Positions 26,148-34,405 of a stretch of DNA of 64,000 bases are shown in pieces. The notes beneath the pieces are model-generated. The model did no database searches. It saw only the letters and a program-made list of their open reading frames with translations, and was not told the DNA's origin. This stretch comes from Fibrobacter sp. (GTDB lineage Bacteria; Fibrobacterota; Fibrobacteria; Fibrobacterales; Fibrobacteraceae). The stretch covers positions 17,707 to 81,706 of the forward strand of contig JAKSIH010000009.1 in assembly GCA_024398935.1 (NCBI GenBank). The letters run 5' to 3'. Numbering within the stretch: position 1 is the stretch's first letter; every line of letters begins with the position of its first letter. Position numbers and translations under genes: made by a program.

Positions 26148-26915
26148 ATGAACATTTCAAGAAGGCGAGTACAGCAGCAAATTGCAAAACTTAAGAAGCG
26201 GAAGTTTTTCGACCCCACCTACGATGTGGTTTTCAAGAAGCTTTTCTCAAAGGACGAAACTCTTATCCATTTCCTGAATACGGTCTTGCGGTTGCGGGGC
26301 CGCCGTCGCATCAAGTCCATCGTGCGGCGAAAGCCTGCGGTTGTCTTGACGTCAAAAAATGGACAGGAGGAAGTCCGTTTCGACATTCACGCCAAGCTGG
26401 GGAACGGTCGTTACATAGATTTGGAAATGCAAAGAGCGTCTCACGACGACTTCCTCTGCCGTGTGGATCTGTACGCATCGCAGTTGGCCATCAACTCGAA
26501 GATCGCCTTTGACAAGTCTCGCCCCGCCAGGGACCGCAAGGACCATCCATATCTGATGCTGCAGACTTATTCTATATGGATCTGCAGCTTCAGGGGCCCG
26601 TTCTGCAAGAGTTACCGCGAGGAGCTGGCGCTGTTTCGCCTAGGCGACGTGGGAAAGTCGGGGGCCTTGCCAGTCTATAATAAAAAGAGGTATATTATCT
26701 ACGACCTGACAAAGTACAAGCCTTCTGGACTGCAAACGTCCGAGGATCTCTGGATGGAAATCTTTACGCAGATGGCGAAGGCGGAAAAGGCTCCGGAGGT
26801 AAAGGACTCGCAAGAGTCCTTTTTTGCATTTCTTTTTTTAGAATTTACCTCCCGACTTGTTCCATATTGGAATATGCCGCAGTGCCATATAATCCCCTTT
26901 TTTTGTTTTATGTAA
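26148..26915 (+). CDS. Rpn-family PD-(D/E)XK nuclease/transposase-like protein, C-terminally truncated
   Basis: 255 residues from the ATG at 26148, seven bases after AAGGAA; the in-frame extension to 26070 lacks a binding site. The family core is clear: FFDPTYDVVFKKLFS (about 23-37), FDIHAKLGNGRYIDLEMQR (about 83-101, with the D...E.Q catalytic residues of this PDDEXK branch) and RVDLYASQLAIN. Rpn-type proteins promote recombination or act as nucleases. After SEDLWMEIFTQMAKAEK, where relatives continue, a terminator hairpin lies inside the reading frame (26804). The last about 35 residues, FAFLFLEFTSRLV..., look like read-through of non-coding DNA. The 3' part is probably lost; activity doubtful. 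Confidence 0.75.
   Translation: MNISRRRVQQQIAKLKKRKFFDPTYDVVFKKLFSKDETLIHFLNTVLRLRGRRRIKSIVRRKPAVVLTSKNGQEEVRFDIHAKLGNGRYIDLEMQRASHDDFLCRVDLYASQLAINSKIAFDKSRPARDRKDHPYLMLQTYSIWICSFRGPFCKSYREELALFRLGDVGKSGALPVYNKKRYIIYDLTKYKPSGLQTSEDLWMEIFTQMAKAEKAPEVKDSQESFFAFLFLEFTSRLVPYWNMPQCHIIPFFCFM
26804..26826 (+). terminator. Terminator lying inside the end of the Rpn-like ORF
   Basis: GGACTC (26804-26809), GCAA loop, GAGTCC (26814-26819), then TTTTTTGC. It sits within the reading frame of the truncated gene. Confidence 0.85.
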
Positions 26916-26969
26916 TCTTTTCGTTTACAATTAGTATAAGTTAAGAGAGGATGGTCATTAGGTGCTCCT

Positions 26970-28568
26970 ATGGTGAATTTTAGGCAGATTTCAGAATCCT
27001 TCGAAACCGCGGTGGAAAATCGCGAGTTTTCCGTTTATTTCCAGCCACAGTTTAATCACTCTACAGGTGCGTTAATCGGTGCGGAAGCTCTTGTTCGCTG
27101 GATTTCTCCGAAACATGGCTTTATTTCTCCGGCGGACTTTGTCCCCGCATTAGAAGAAATGGGCTTGATTCCCGTTCTTGATTTGTATGTATTTGACTGT
27201 GTCTGTGACTTCCTGAAGAAATGTATTGATAGTGGAAAGGCTCTTGCCAGAATTTCCGTGAATATGTCTCGCAATGATATCTTGTGCGAAGACTATATTG
27301 ACCGTCTGGATGCTATTCGCCAGAAGTATGGCGTTCCCACGCGACTCATCCATGTTGAACTGACCGAAACAGCTGCTGTTTCCGGTGCAAACGTTGTGGT
27401 TTCTGCTATCAAGAAATTGCACGACTTGGGATACACTGTTGAAATGGATGATTTCGGCAGTGGCTATTCTTCCCTGAACATTTTAAAGGACATTGAATTT
27501 GATGTCCTGAAGCTGGATTTGAAGTTTATTGAGGGCGCTATCGGCAGCGAACGTGGTGGAACCATCTTGAGTTCCGTGGTCCGCATGGCCAAGTGGCTTA
27601 AATTGCCTGTCATTGCCGAGGGCGTTGAAACGGTTGAACAGGCGGATTTCCTCAAGAGTGTGGGCTGTGATTATATTCAAGGTTTCCTTTATTCCAAACC
27701 GATTCCGGCCACTGAGTACGAAAAACTTTTGAGTGGTAAATCTATAGGAACCATGGTTCCGCAGATGAATATCGACCAGTTTATTGATGCGGGTCGTTTC
27801 TGGAACCCGACTTCCATAGAAACCCTCATCTTTAGCAATTTTGTGGGGGCTGCTGCGATTATTGAAGTGAACAATGATTTCAGCTCCATAGATATTTTGC
27901 GAGTAAACCAGAAGTACGTTCGTGAACTTGGAATGAACTTGTCCGAAAGAGATATCATTTCCATTAAGCCCTACGACACTTTGGATGGTGATTCCAAGGA
28001 AATTTATAAGGCAACCCTTGAAAAGGTTGCTTCAACCCGTGAAGAACAGGAATGTGAAACCTGGCGAAATATCTCCTCGGATTGTTGCGGTACAGAAAAA
28101 GTTTGTGTTCGTAGCTCCATCCAGCTGATTGGCGAAAGCAAGGTAAGTCGCCTGCTCTACGTAATGATTCGAAACATTACTTCTGAAAAACAGACTCAGC
28201 AGGATTTTGTCCGTCGAGAAGAAAACTTTAAGGCCGCGGTAGAACAAGCCAATATGTTCTTGTGGGAATATACCATTGCCACCAAGGAGATGCGCCCTTG
28301 TTTCCGCTGTCAAAGGGAACTGGGCTTGCCGCCCCTGATTCGCAACTACCCGGAACCTCTTATCGAAAGTGGATTGTTCCCGGCAGATTATGCGGATATG
28401 TATAGGGATTGGATGCGTCAGATTGACAACGGGTTGAAATCGATCGAGGGCGTGATTCCCTTGACTGCGAGTCGAATACCTTTCCACGTTCGTTACACCA
28501 CGGAATATGACGAAATTGGTCGTCCAGTAAAGGCTTATGGATCGGCTACGCTGGTGGTGGATAAATAA
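26970..28568 (+). CDS. EAL-domain c-di-GMP phosphodiesterase with C-terminal PAS-like domains
   Basis: 532 residues. The EAL domain fills about 8-255 and keeps its catalytic motifs: GAEALVRW (about 37-44), ELTETAA, MDDFGSGYSS, KLDLKFIEG, VIAEGVET and YIQGFLYSKP. It should therefore hydrolyse cyclic di-GMP to pGpG. There is no GGDEF domain. Two PAS-like regions follow (about 285-400 and 415-532, for example REENFKAAVEQANMFLWEY), an unusual order because sensory domains usually come first. No membrane segment is evident. It is transcribed alone, between a terminator at 26804 and another at 28625. Confidence 0.92.
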   Translation: MVNFRQISESFETAVENREFSVYFQPQFNHSTGALIGAEALVRWISPKHGFISPADFVPALEEMGLIPVLDLYVFDCVCDFLKKCIDSGKALARISVNMSRNDILCEDYIDRLDAIRQKYGVPTRLIHVELTETAAVSGANVVVSAIKKLHDLGYTVEMDDFGSGYSSLNILKDIEFDVLKLDLKFIEGAIGSERGGTILSSVVRMAKWLKLPVIAEGVETVEQADFLKSVGCDYIQGFLYSKPIPATEYEKLLSGKSIGTMVPQMNIDQFIDAGRFWNPTSIETLIFSNFVGAAAIIEVNNDFSSIDILRVNQKYVRELGMNLSERDIISIKPYDTLDGDSKEIYKATLEKVASTREEQECETWRNISSDCCGTEKVCVRSSIQLIGESKVSRLLYVMIRNITSEKQTQQDFVRREENFKAAVEQANMFLWEYTIATKEMRPCFRCQRELGLPPLIRNYPEPLIESGLFPADYADMYRDWMRQIDNGLKSIEGVIPLTASRIPFHVRYTTEYDEIGRPVKAYGSATLVVDK

Positions 28569-28624
28569 TTAAGCTTTGCTCATAAGTAACTGACTTTTTA
28601 TTCTATGTAAAGGTCCGCTTTTAA

Positions 28625-28657
28625 GGCACAATCTTCTATGGATTGTGTCTTTTTTTC
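28625..28657 (+). terminator. Intrinsic terminator after the EAL gene
   Basis: CACAATC (28627-28633) pairs with GATTGTG (28641-28647), followed by TCTTTTTTTC. Confidence 0.85.
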
Positions 28658-28692
28658 TTGTGATTCTTCTTATGCAATGGGCTCCTTTTTTC

Positions 28693-28700
28693 TATTTTTG
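28693..28700 (+). promoter_or_regulatory. TAnnTTTG element upstream of the DUF1846 gene
   Basis: TATTTTTG, 29 bases before the ATG, with GAGGCGAG between as ribosome binding site. Confidence 0.45.
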
Positions 28701-28729
28701 GTTCGATAAATTTCGTACATGAGGCGAGT

Positions 28730-30214
28730 ATGTTCAAAGTTGGATTTGATAACGACGCGTACCTGAGAACGCAGTCCGAGAAAATTGCCGAACGTATTGC
28801 AAAGTTCGGCGGAAAACTTTACCTTGAATTTGGCGGCAAGCTGTTCGATGACCATCACGCAAGCCGCGTGCTGCCTGGCTTTGCTCCGGATTCCAAGATC
28901 CGTATGCTTGAAAAGCTGAAGGACAAGGCCGAAGTCATTATCGCTGTCAACGCCAACGATATCGAAAAGAACAAGGTCCGCGGCGACCTGGGCATTACCT
29001 ACGATCAGGACGTTCTTCGTCTGATCGACGCCTTCCGCGGTTACGGCCTTTATGTGAGCAGCGTGGTGCTGACCCGCTGGCAGGACCAGCCCAGCGCACT
29101 TGCCTACCAGAAGAAACTGGAAGGCCTGGGCCTGAAGGTTTACCGCCATTATCCCATCGCCGGTTACCCCAACAACATTCCTCTGGTAGTGAGCGACGAC
29201 GGCTACGGCAAGAATCAGTTTGTTGAAACCTCCCGCGAACTTGTGGTGGTGACGGCACCTGGTCCGGGAAGTGGAAAGATGGCTGTGTGCCTTTCCCAGA
29301 TTTATCACGAAAATACCCGCGGCGTCAAGGCTGGCTATGCCAAGTTCGAAACGTTCCCCATCTGGAACATTCCTCTGAAGCATCCGGTGAACCTGGCTTA
29401 CGAAGCTGCTACCGCCGACTTGAACGACGTGAACATGATCGACCCGTTCCATCTGGAAGCCTACGGCAAGACCACCATCAACTACAACCGTGATGTTGAA
29501 GTGTTCCCCGTGCTGAACGCTCTGTTCACCCGCATCCTTGGCGAGTCCCCGTACAAGAGCCCTACCGACATGGGCGTGAACATGGCCGGCAACTGCATCG
29601 TTGACGATGCTGCCGTTAGCGAAGCCGCCAAGCAGGAAATTATCCGCCGCTACTACAACACCCTCTGCGATGTCCGTAAGGGCAACGCCGATCAGGATCA
29701 GGTTTACAAGCAGCAGCTGGTCATGGAACAGGCTCACATTAGCACCGCCGACCGTCCGGTTGTGGCTGCCGCTCTCAAGCGCGCCGAAGAAACCAACGGC
29801 CCCGCAGTGGCTATCGAACTTCAGGATGGCGCTATCATCTCTGCAAAGACCTCCTCTTTGCTGGGCGCTTCCTCTGCAATGCTTCTGGATGCCCTCAAGC
29901 ATCTGGCCGGCATTCCTGACGAAGTCCGTCTGCTTTCTCCCATGGTCATCGAACCCATTCAGAACCTGAAGACCAAGCAGCTGGGCCACACCAATCCTCG
30001 TCTCCACATGGACGAAGTGCTGGTGGCTCTCTCCGTCTGCGCTCTCACCGATTACAACGCAAAGATCGCTCTGGAAAAACTTCCGGAACTCCGTCATTGC
30101 GAAGTCCATGCCAGCGTCATCCTCTCCCAGGTTGATGTGGGCGTGTTCCGCCGCCTGGGTGTGAACTTGACCTCTGAACCGAATTATCAGACCAGCAAGT
30201 TGTACCACACTTAA
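28730..30214 (+). CDS. DUF1846 (UPF0371) family protein
   Basis: 494 residues, the usual family length, from an ATG preceded by GAGG. Recognisable family segments are GFDNDAYLRTQSEKIAERI at the start, KLYLEFGGKLFDDHHASRVL (residues 29-48), APGPGSGKMAVCLSQ (a phosphate-loop-like segment), AGNCIVDD and RLHMDEVLVALSV near the end. The family is cytoplasmic and widespread in anaerobes; its reaction is not established as far as I know. Codon use is strongly biased, suggesting high expression. It is followed by its own terminator and converges on the acidic Cys-cluster gene. Confidence 0.9.
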   Translation: MFKVGFDNDAYLRTQSEKIAERIAKFGGKLYLEFGGKLFDDHHASRVLPGFAPDSKIRMLEKLKDKAEVIIAVNANDIEKNKVRGDLGITYDQDVLRLIDAFRGYGLYVSSVVLTRWQDQPSALAYQKKLEGLGLKVYRHYPIAGYPNNIPLVVSDDGYGKNQFVETSRELVVVTAPGPGSGKMAVCLSQIYHENTRGVKAGYAKFETFPIWNIPLKHPVNLAYEAATADLNDVNMIDPFHLEAYGKTTINYNRDVEVFPVLNALFTRILGESPYKSPTDMGVNMAGNCIVDDAAVSEAAKQEIIRRYYNTLCDVRKGNADQDQVYKQQLVMEQAHISTADRPVVAAALKRAEETNGPAVAIELQDGAIISAKTSSLLGASSAMLLDALKHLAGIPDEVRLLSPMVIEPIQNLKTKQLGHTNPRLHMDEVLVALSVCALTDYNAKIALEKLPELRHCEVHASVILSQVDVGVFRRLGVNLTSEPNYQTSKLYHT

Positions 30215-30241
30215 TTGCTTTAAATGTTTAAAACAAATTGA

Positions 30242-30271
30242 AAAGTCCCGGTTTATTCCGGGACTTTTTCG
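30242..30271 (+). terminator. Terminator after the DUF1846 gene
   Basis: AAAGTCCCGG (30242-30251) pairs with CCGGGACTTT (30258-30267), followed by TTC. Confidence 0.88.
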
Positions 30272-30288
30272 TTACCATGAATGTTGAA

Positions 30289-30320
30289 AAAAAACGGCCG
30301 GTGTAAACCGGTCGTTTTTT
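30289..30320. terminator. Bidirectional terminator between convergent genes
   Basis: AAAAAACGGCCGGT and ACCGGTCGTTTTTT flank a GTAA loop (one wobble pair), with A-run and T-run on opposite sides. A second perfect hairpin, GCGAGA-GG-TCTCGC, is at 30337-30350. Confidence 0.85.
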
Positions 30321-30360
30321 AAAGTTTCGTTAGTGAGCGAGAGGTCTCGCGACACTCGCC

Positions 30361-31074
30361 TTACTTAGACTTTTTCGGCGGATGAGCAGCGATCTTCTTT
30401 GTGCCCTTTGCCTTGTCGGCTGCCTTGGCAGCCTTTTCTGCTTCTTCAGCTTCCTTTTCAGCAGCTTCAAAGGCAGCCTGCATGTCTTCCAGGGCGGCAA
30501 CGGGATCGTCCTCGATGATTTCGGAGGCTTCATCAACCAGTTCGGCAAATTCGTCATACCAGTCGGCAAAGATTTCCACTTCCAGGTGATCGACGCCAGG
30601 AACAGTGAGGCGGACGCCGCAGCTTTCGCCGACGCGGTCCATGTACTTTGCAATTTCCGGCTTCAGGAGGGTCAGGTCAAGGCCGTCCAGATCTTCCGGT
30701 TCCAGCCAAACGCCGTCTTCTTCGGCATCTTCTTCCTTGGCCTTCTTGGACTTCTTGCCTGCCTTCTTGTCTTCACAGCAACCGCACTTGCAGTCGCCAC
30801 CGCAGCAGCAATCGTTGCCGTAGGTTTCAAGATATTCTTCATCGTCCATGCCGCTGTCGTAGAAGAATTCGTCGTCTTCCAGGTACAGGGTTTCAACAAA
30901 GATGGACTTTGCGCCCAGGGTCTTTGCAGCAGCAATGAATTCCTTCAGGTCGCCGCCGAAGTAGCGGGTGGCTTCAACTTCTTCGTTCAGGGTCTGAACG
31001 GGAATGGGGAGGAGTTTCTGCTTCTTGAGGTAGTCGCAGACTTCGTCGCTAATGGACTTGATATTCTTAGCCAT
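30361..31074 (-). CDS. Acidic protein with a central Cys cluster, unknown function
   Basis: 237 residues with AGGAGA-type ribosome binding site before the ATG. The start SISDEVCDYLKKQKLLP looks like a folded domain. Near residues 87-102 a cluster of eight cysteines occurs in about 13 residues (CCCGGDCKCGCC), followed by a Lys/Glu/Asp-rich linker. A second domain around 120-205 is acidic (WLEPEDLDGLDLTLLKPEI) and the C-terminus is an Ala/Lys/Glu-rich tail ending PPKKSK. The cluster could bind metal in a metallothionein-like way or be a zinc site, which is inference. It is downstream of dapA on the same strand, separated by a heptad-repeat element. No family recognised. Confidence 0.8.
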   Translation of the reverse strand: MAKNIKSISDEVCDYLKKQKLLPIPVQTLNEEVEATRYFGGDLKEFIAAAKTLGAKSIFVETLYLEDDEFFYDSGMDDEEYLETYGNDCCCGGDCKCGCCEDKKAGKKSKKAKEEDAEEDGVWLEPEDLDGLDLTLLKPEIAKYMDRVGESCGVRLTVPGVDHLEVEIFADWYDEFAELVDEASEIIEDDPVAALEDMQAAFEAAEKEAEEAEKAAKAADKAKGTKKIAAHPPKKSK

Positions 31075-31094
31075 TGTAAATCTCCTTGTGGTTT

Positions 31095-31193
31095 GATTGA
31101 AAATTGATAATTGAGAATTGATGATTCTAATAATCGCGCCCTTGGCGCCAAATGTTTAATTATCAATCATTCATCATCAATCATCAATCGTTA
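31095..31193. repeat. Heptad-arm element between dapA and the Cys-cluster gene
   Basis: Left arm: 7-bp units GATTGAA, AATTGAT, AATTGAG, AATTGAT, GATTCTA (31095-31129). Core hairpin around 31136-31148 (GCGCC, CTT, GGCGC). Right arm (31156-31193) is inverted and reads, on the other strand, GATTGAT, GATTGAT, GATGAAT, GATTGAT. It ends at the dapA stop codon. Confidence 0.8.
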
Positions 31194-32147
31194 AACGTGG
31201 TACTTCTTGAGGCTTTCTGCTTTTTCGTTGATGAGCTTCATGATGCGTTCCACGGCTTCTTCACCGCGGGCGGTGTCCTTCACGCTGGTCATGGGCTGGA
31301 ACAACGGGCTGTTGAACAAGGTTCCCAGAGGAATGGGATTCTTGCGGCAGAAGGTGATTTCCACATAGTCGCGGACTGCGCTCTGCAGGTCCTTGGCCTT
31401 GGATGCGTCACCAGCGACATAAGCCTTGTACAGGTCAGAGAAAATCTTTGCTGCTTCGGGAATGTTGCCGGTAGCGGTAATGAGGCCCTGGCCTCCCATT
31501 TCGAGCATGTCGATGAAGAAACCGTCTTCGCCAGAGAGAACGGCAAAGTCGTTGTTCTTGGTTTCCTTGATGACGCGGAGAGTATCTTCGTGATATTTTT
31601 CGCCGATGCGGAAGTCAACAGCCTGCTTAAGACCGATGATGTTCTTGTCTTCGGAAAGGGCGATCAAGGTGTCGGGGTGGACATAGCTAGCGGTACGGCC
31701 CGGAACATTGTAAATAATGATCTTGGCGCCGGTTTCGGAGCTCAAGGTGCGGAAATGCTTTTCGATGCCTTCCTGGGACGGGTTGTTGTAGTAACCTGTT
31801 ACGCAGAGGACGGGAACTTCGGCAATCTTCAGCACTTCCTCGATCATTTCCACGGATTCGCGGGTGCAGTTAGAGCCTGCGCCGGCAATAACGGGAACGC
31901 GACCATCAACATAGTCCAGAGTGAACTTGATGATGTCCATGTGCTGCTTGTGGGAGACGGTGGCGCTCTGACCGGTGGTGCCGACCGGGAGAATGCCGGA
32001 GACGCCAGAGGCGATGAGGTCGTCGATCATCTTTTCCATCTTCTTGTAGTCGATGGAGTTGCGAAGGTTCTTGGGATCATCGTTCATCAGCGGGGTGAAC
32101 AATGCGGGGAAAACACCAGTAAGTTGAGAAGCTTTAGTAATTTGCAT
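31191..32147 (-). CDS. dapA: 4-hydroxy-tetrahydrodipicolinate synthase (DapA family)
   Basis: 318 residues from the ATG at 32145-32147 (MQITKASQLTGVFPALFTPL). The (beta/alpha)8 family motifs are all there: GTTGQSATVSH, AGAGSNCTRE, GYYNNPSQEG, IIYNVPGRT with the catalytic Tyr, and the Schiff-base Lys174 in IIGLKQA. The enzyme condenses pyruvate with aspartate semialdehyde in lysine and diaminopimelate synthesis. Close relatives act on other aldehydes (for example NanA), so the substrate is a family-level call, but the GTTG(E/Q)S and YNVPGRT motifs favour DapA. Probably co-transcribed with the small gene upstream at 32192. Confidence 0.9.
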   Translation of the reverse strand: MQITKASQLTGVFPALFTPLMNDDPKNLRNSIDYKKMEKMIDDLIASGVSGILPVGTTGQSATVSHKQHMDIIKFTLDYVDGRVPVIAGAGSNCTRESVEMIEEVLKIAEVPVLCVTGYYNNPSQEGIEKHFRTLSSETGAKIIIYNVPGRTASYVHPDTLIALSEDKNIIGLKQAVDFRIGEKYHEDTLRVIKETKNNDFAVLSGEDGFFIDMLEMGGQGLITATGNIPEAAKIFSDLYKAYVAGDASKAKDLQSAVRDYVEITFCRKNPIPLGTLFNSPLFQPMTSVKDTARGEEAVERIMKLINEKAESLKKYHV

Positions 32148-32191
32148 GGCTATAAAATAGATAAAAAAGCGGATATAAGCGAATGCTATTT

Positions 32192-32656
32192 CTACAAATG
32201 ACACAAAAACATCTTTATCCGGCGTAGAAGATTTAGAATTACGGAGTGACGAACAATTCTTTTCCCAATAACTTTTCCTTTTTCGATTTGGATGTACAGC
32301 TCTTTCTTGTAAAGGGAGTGGAATCCTCCATGAGCATAACGGACCATGCGTCCTTTGGGAATTTTTAGCTCCCCTGTAAACCAAGATGCAAAAACAGGGG
32401 TGGGTGAGATTAGCTTGTGTCGGCCCTCTAAGTTGTTGAGGAACAATATGTTATCCTTGATTTCCCAAGTGCCGATATAGCCTCTCCAACAGACAGAAGT
32501 TCCTACAAGATTGGATGTCTTTCCCGCCGCGATTTCTGCTCTAAGTTTTTTGTTGCTGAGGGTGACCACGCCTACTTTTTTAAGAATGACAGGGCTGCAA
32601 GCCATGGTCGTGTACTTGCCGTTCAGTATAAGCCGTTCATGGATTTGCGCTGTCAT
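32192..32656 (-). CDS. Conserved hypothetical protein (GYIGTWEI family)
   Basis: 154 residues from the ATG at 32654-32656, with AAAGGGG about nine bases upstream; a longer in-frame version is antisense to the mutase gene. The sequence has CWRGYIGTWEIKDNILFL (about 77-94), ASWFTGELKIPKGR and YAHGGFHSLYKKEL. I recall similar unnamed proteins in other Gram-negative bacteria but know no function. There is no signal peptide or membrane helix. It lies 44 bp before dapA on the same strand and is divergent from the mutase gene (91 bp between starts). Confidence 0.7.
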   Translation of the reverse strand: MTAQIHERLILNGKYTTMACSPVILKKVGVVTLSNKKLRAEIAAGKTSNLVGTSVCWRGYIGTWEIKDNILFLNNLEGRHKLISPTPVFASWFTGELKIPKGRMVRYAHGGFHSLYKKELYIQIEKGKVIGKRIVRHSVILNLLRRIKMFLCHL

Positions 32657-32747
32657 TATAAAACCCCTTTGTTCCTCTATACAATATCGGAATCCACGAA
32701 AATTTTGTAAATTAGAACCGTTAAAAACAATCAACATAGGAACCCTT

Positions 32748-34361
32748 ATGGAAAACATTACACAGATTTGGAAGAAGATCCAGTCCCCCGAATTCAACCC
32801 TGCTACCGACATGGCCCTGGTGGAACAGGTGAAGCAGGTCGCTCTTACCTCCCAGGAACCGGCTAAGGTTAGCTTCGGTACCTCCGGCTGGCGTGGCGAA
32901 ATCGGTTCTGAATTCACCCTCCGTAATCTGCAGGTTGTCGGCGCCGCCATCGTCCGCCTCTACAAGGAAGCCGATGCCGCTATGTTCGAAGCTCTCGGCG
33001 TGAAGGACTTTGCTGACCTTCAGAAGCGTGGTGTTGTGGTTGGCCACGACAACCGTCTCCTGGGACACGAATTCTGCGAAGCTGTTGCAGACCAGTTTGC
33101 CAAGGCTGGTGTCAAGGTATACTACGGCAATGAAATGCCTACTCCGGAATTTTCCGCTGCAATCGAAATGCTGGGTGCTGCCTGCTCCATCAACATGACC
33201 CCCAGCCACAACCCCAGCCACTACAACGGCATCAAGTTCAACCCGGCTGACGGCGGTCCTGCAGGTCCGGAAATCACCAACGTCATTACCAAGCTCTCCA
33301 ACGAAATGATGGCTACCTGGAAGTTTGAACCGGTATCCAAGGTTGACTGGGAAATTATCGATTCCCTGAAGATCTATAAGGAATTCCTCGTCAAGCAGGG
33401 CACCATCAAGTTTGCCCGCATCAAGGATTTCATCAAGCAGGGTCGTCTGACTCTCGTTTGCGACCATGTTCATGGTTCCACCCGTCGTCGTCCGGCGGCT
33501 CTCCTCGACAATCCGGAATGCCTCATCACTCTTCGTAACGAAGACGACAGCCTGTTCGGCGGCATCGCACCGGAACCGTCCTCCAAGAACCTGGAAAAGG
33601 TTCGCAAGGTCCTGGACGAAAGCAAGTCCTGGTTCCGCCTGGGTGCAATCTTTGACCCGGATGGTGACCGTATCCGCTTCTACGACGGTACCCGCGAAAT
33701 CGATATGAACCAGTTCGGTGCAATCGCTTTCCACTACATGGCAACCTGGCGCAAGGAACAGGGCGTCGTTGCTAAGTCCGTTGCAACCTCCAACTTCGTG
33801 AACATCATTGCAGAAAAGCTGGGCGTTCCTGTTATGGAAACTCCGGTGGGCTTCAAGAACTTCCGCCCCTGGTTGTCTCGCAATGCTAAGGACAAGGCTC
33901 TGGTCGCCTTCGAAGAATCCGATGGTATCTCCGGCCTCAACAACACCCTGGAAAAGGATGCTCAGTTCGGTCTTCTCATCGCTCTTGAAATCATGGCACA
34001 GACTGGCAAGAACCTGGGTGAATACCTGGATGCCCTGTACGAAGAATATGGCCGCTTCTACCCCAGCCGCGCTGGTTTCGAAGTGGACAAGTCCCTGGTG
34101 GGTGCTCCGCTGAAGGCCAAGGTCGACGCTGTTGCCGAAGCAGCCAAGGTTGGCTCCAAGGTTATGGTGGGTAACACCGAAAAGACTGTGAAGCAGCTCT
34201 TGACTTTGGACGGCGTAAAGATTATTTTCGAGGATGACTCCTGGATGCTGGTGCGCCCCTCCGGTACCGAACCCAAGGTTCGTATCTATACCGAATGCCG
34301 CAATCCGGATGAAAAGGACCCCATGTTCGAAGCTGCAAAGGCCCTGTTCTACAAGAACTAG
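32748..34361 (+). CDS. Phosphoglucomutase / phosphomannomutase family enzyme
   Basis: 537 residues from the ATG at 32748; upstream in-frame codons would overlap the divergent gene. Alpha-D-phosphohexomutase motifs: active-site Ser153 in TPSHNPSHYNG, metal loop DPDGDR (303-308), sugar-recognition EESDG (about 389-393) and phosphate-binding RPSGTEPKVRIY (503-514). It interconverts hexose 1- and 6-phosphates for glycogen, cell-wall or nucleotide-sugar routes; glucose versus mannose cannot be decided from motifs alone. Strong codon bias suggests high expression, fitting the heavy glycogen metabolism known for Fibrobacter. Confidence 0.9.
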   Translation: MENITQIWKKIQSPEFNPATDMALVEQVKQVALTSQEPAKVSFGTSGWRGEIGSEFTLRNLQVVGAAIVRLYKEADAAMFEALGVKDFADLQKRGVVVGHDNRLLGHEFCEAVADQFAKAGVKVYYGNEMPTPEFSAAIEMLGAACSINMTPSHNPSHYNGIKFNPADGGPAGPEITNVITKLSNEMMATWKFEPVSKVDWEIIDSLKIYKEFLVKQGTIKFARIKDFIKQGRLTLVCDHVHGSTRRRPAALLDNPECLITLRNEDDSLFGGIAPEPSSKNLEKVRKVLDESKSWFRLGAIFDPDGDRIRFYDGTREIDMNQFGAIAFHYMATWRKEQGVVAKSVATSNFVNIIAEKLGVPVMETPVGFKNFRPWLSRNAKDKALVAFEESDGISGLNNTLEKDAQFGLLIALEIMAQTGKNLGEYLDALYEEYGRFYPSRAGFEVDKSLVGAPLKAKVDAVAEAAKVGSKVMVGNTEKTVKQLLTLDGVKIIFEDDSWMLVRPSGTEPKVRIYTECRNPDEKDPMFEAAKALFYKN

Positions 34362-34405
34362 GACCTTGCGTGGTTGGAGTAAGTTTGTTCTAAAGGAGTA
34401 ATCCT

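Noticed and set aside
31095..31193. CRISPR array
   Set aside because: The short repeats are 7 bp, contiguous and degenerate, with no spacers, and form inverted arms. No CRISPR repeat-spacer pattern is seen anywhere in the window.
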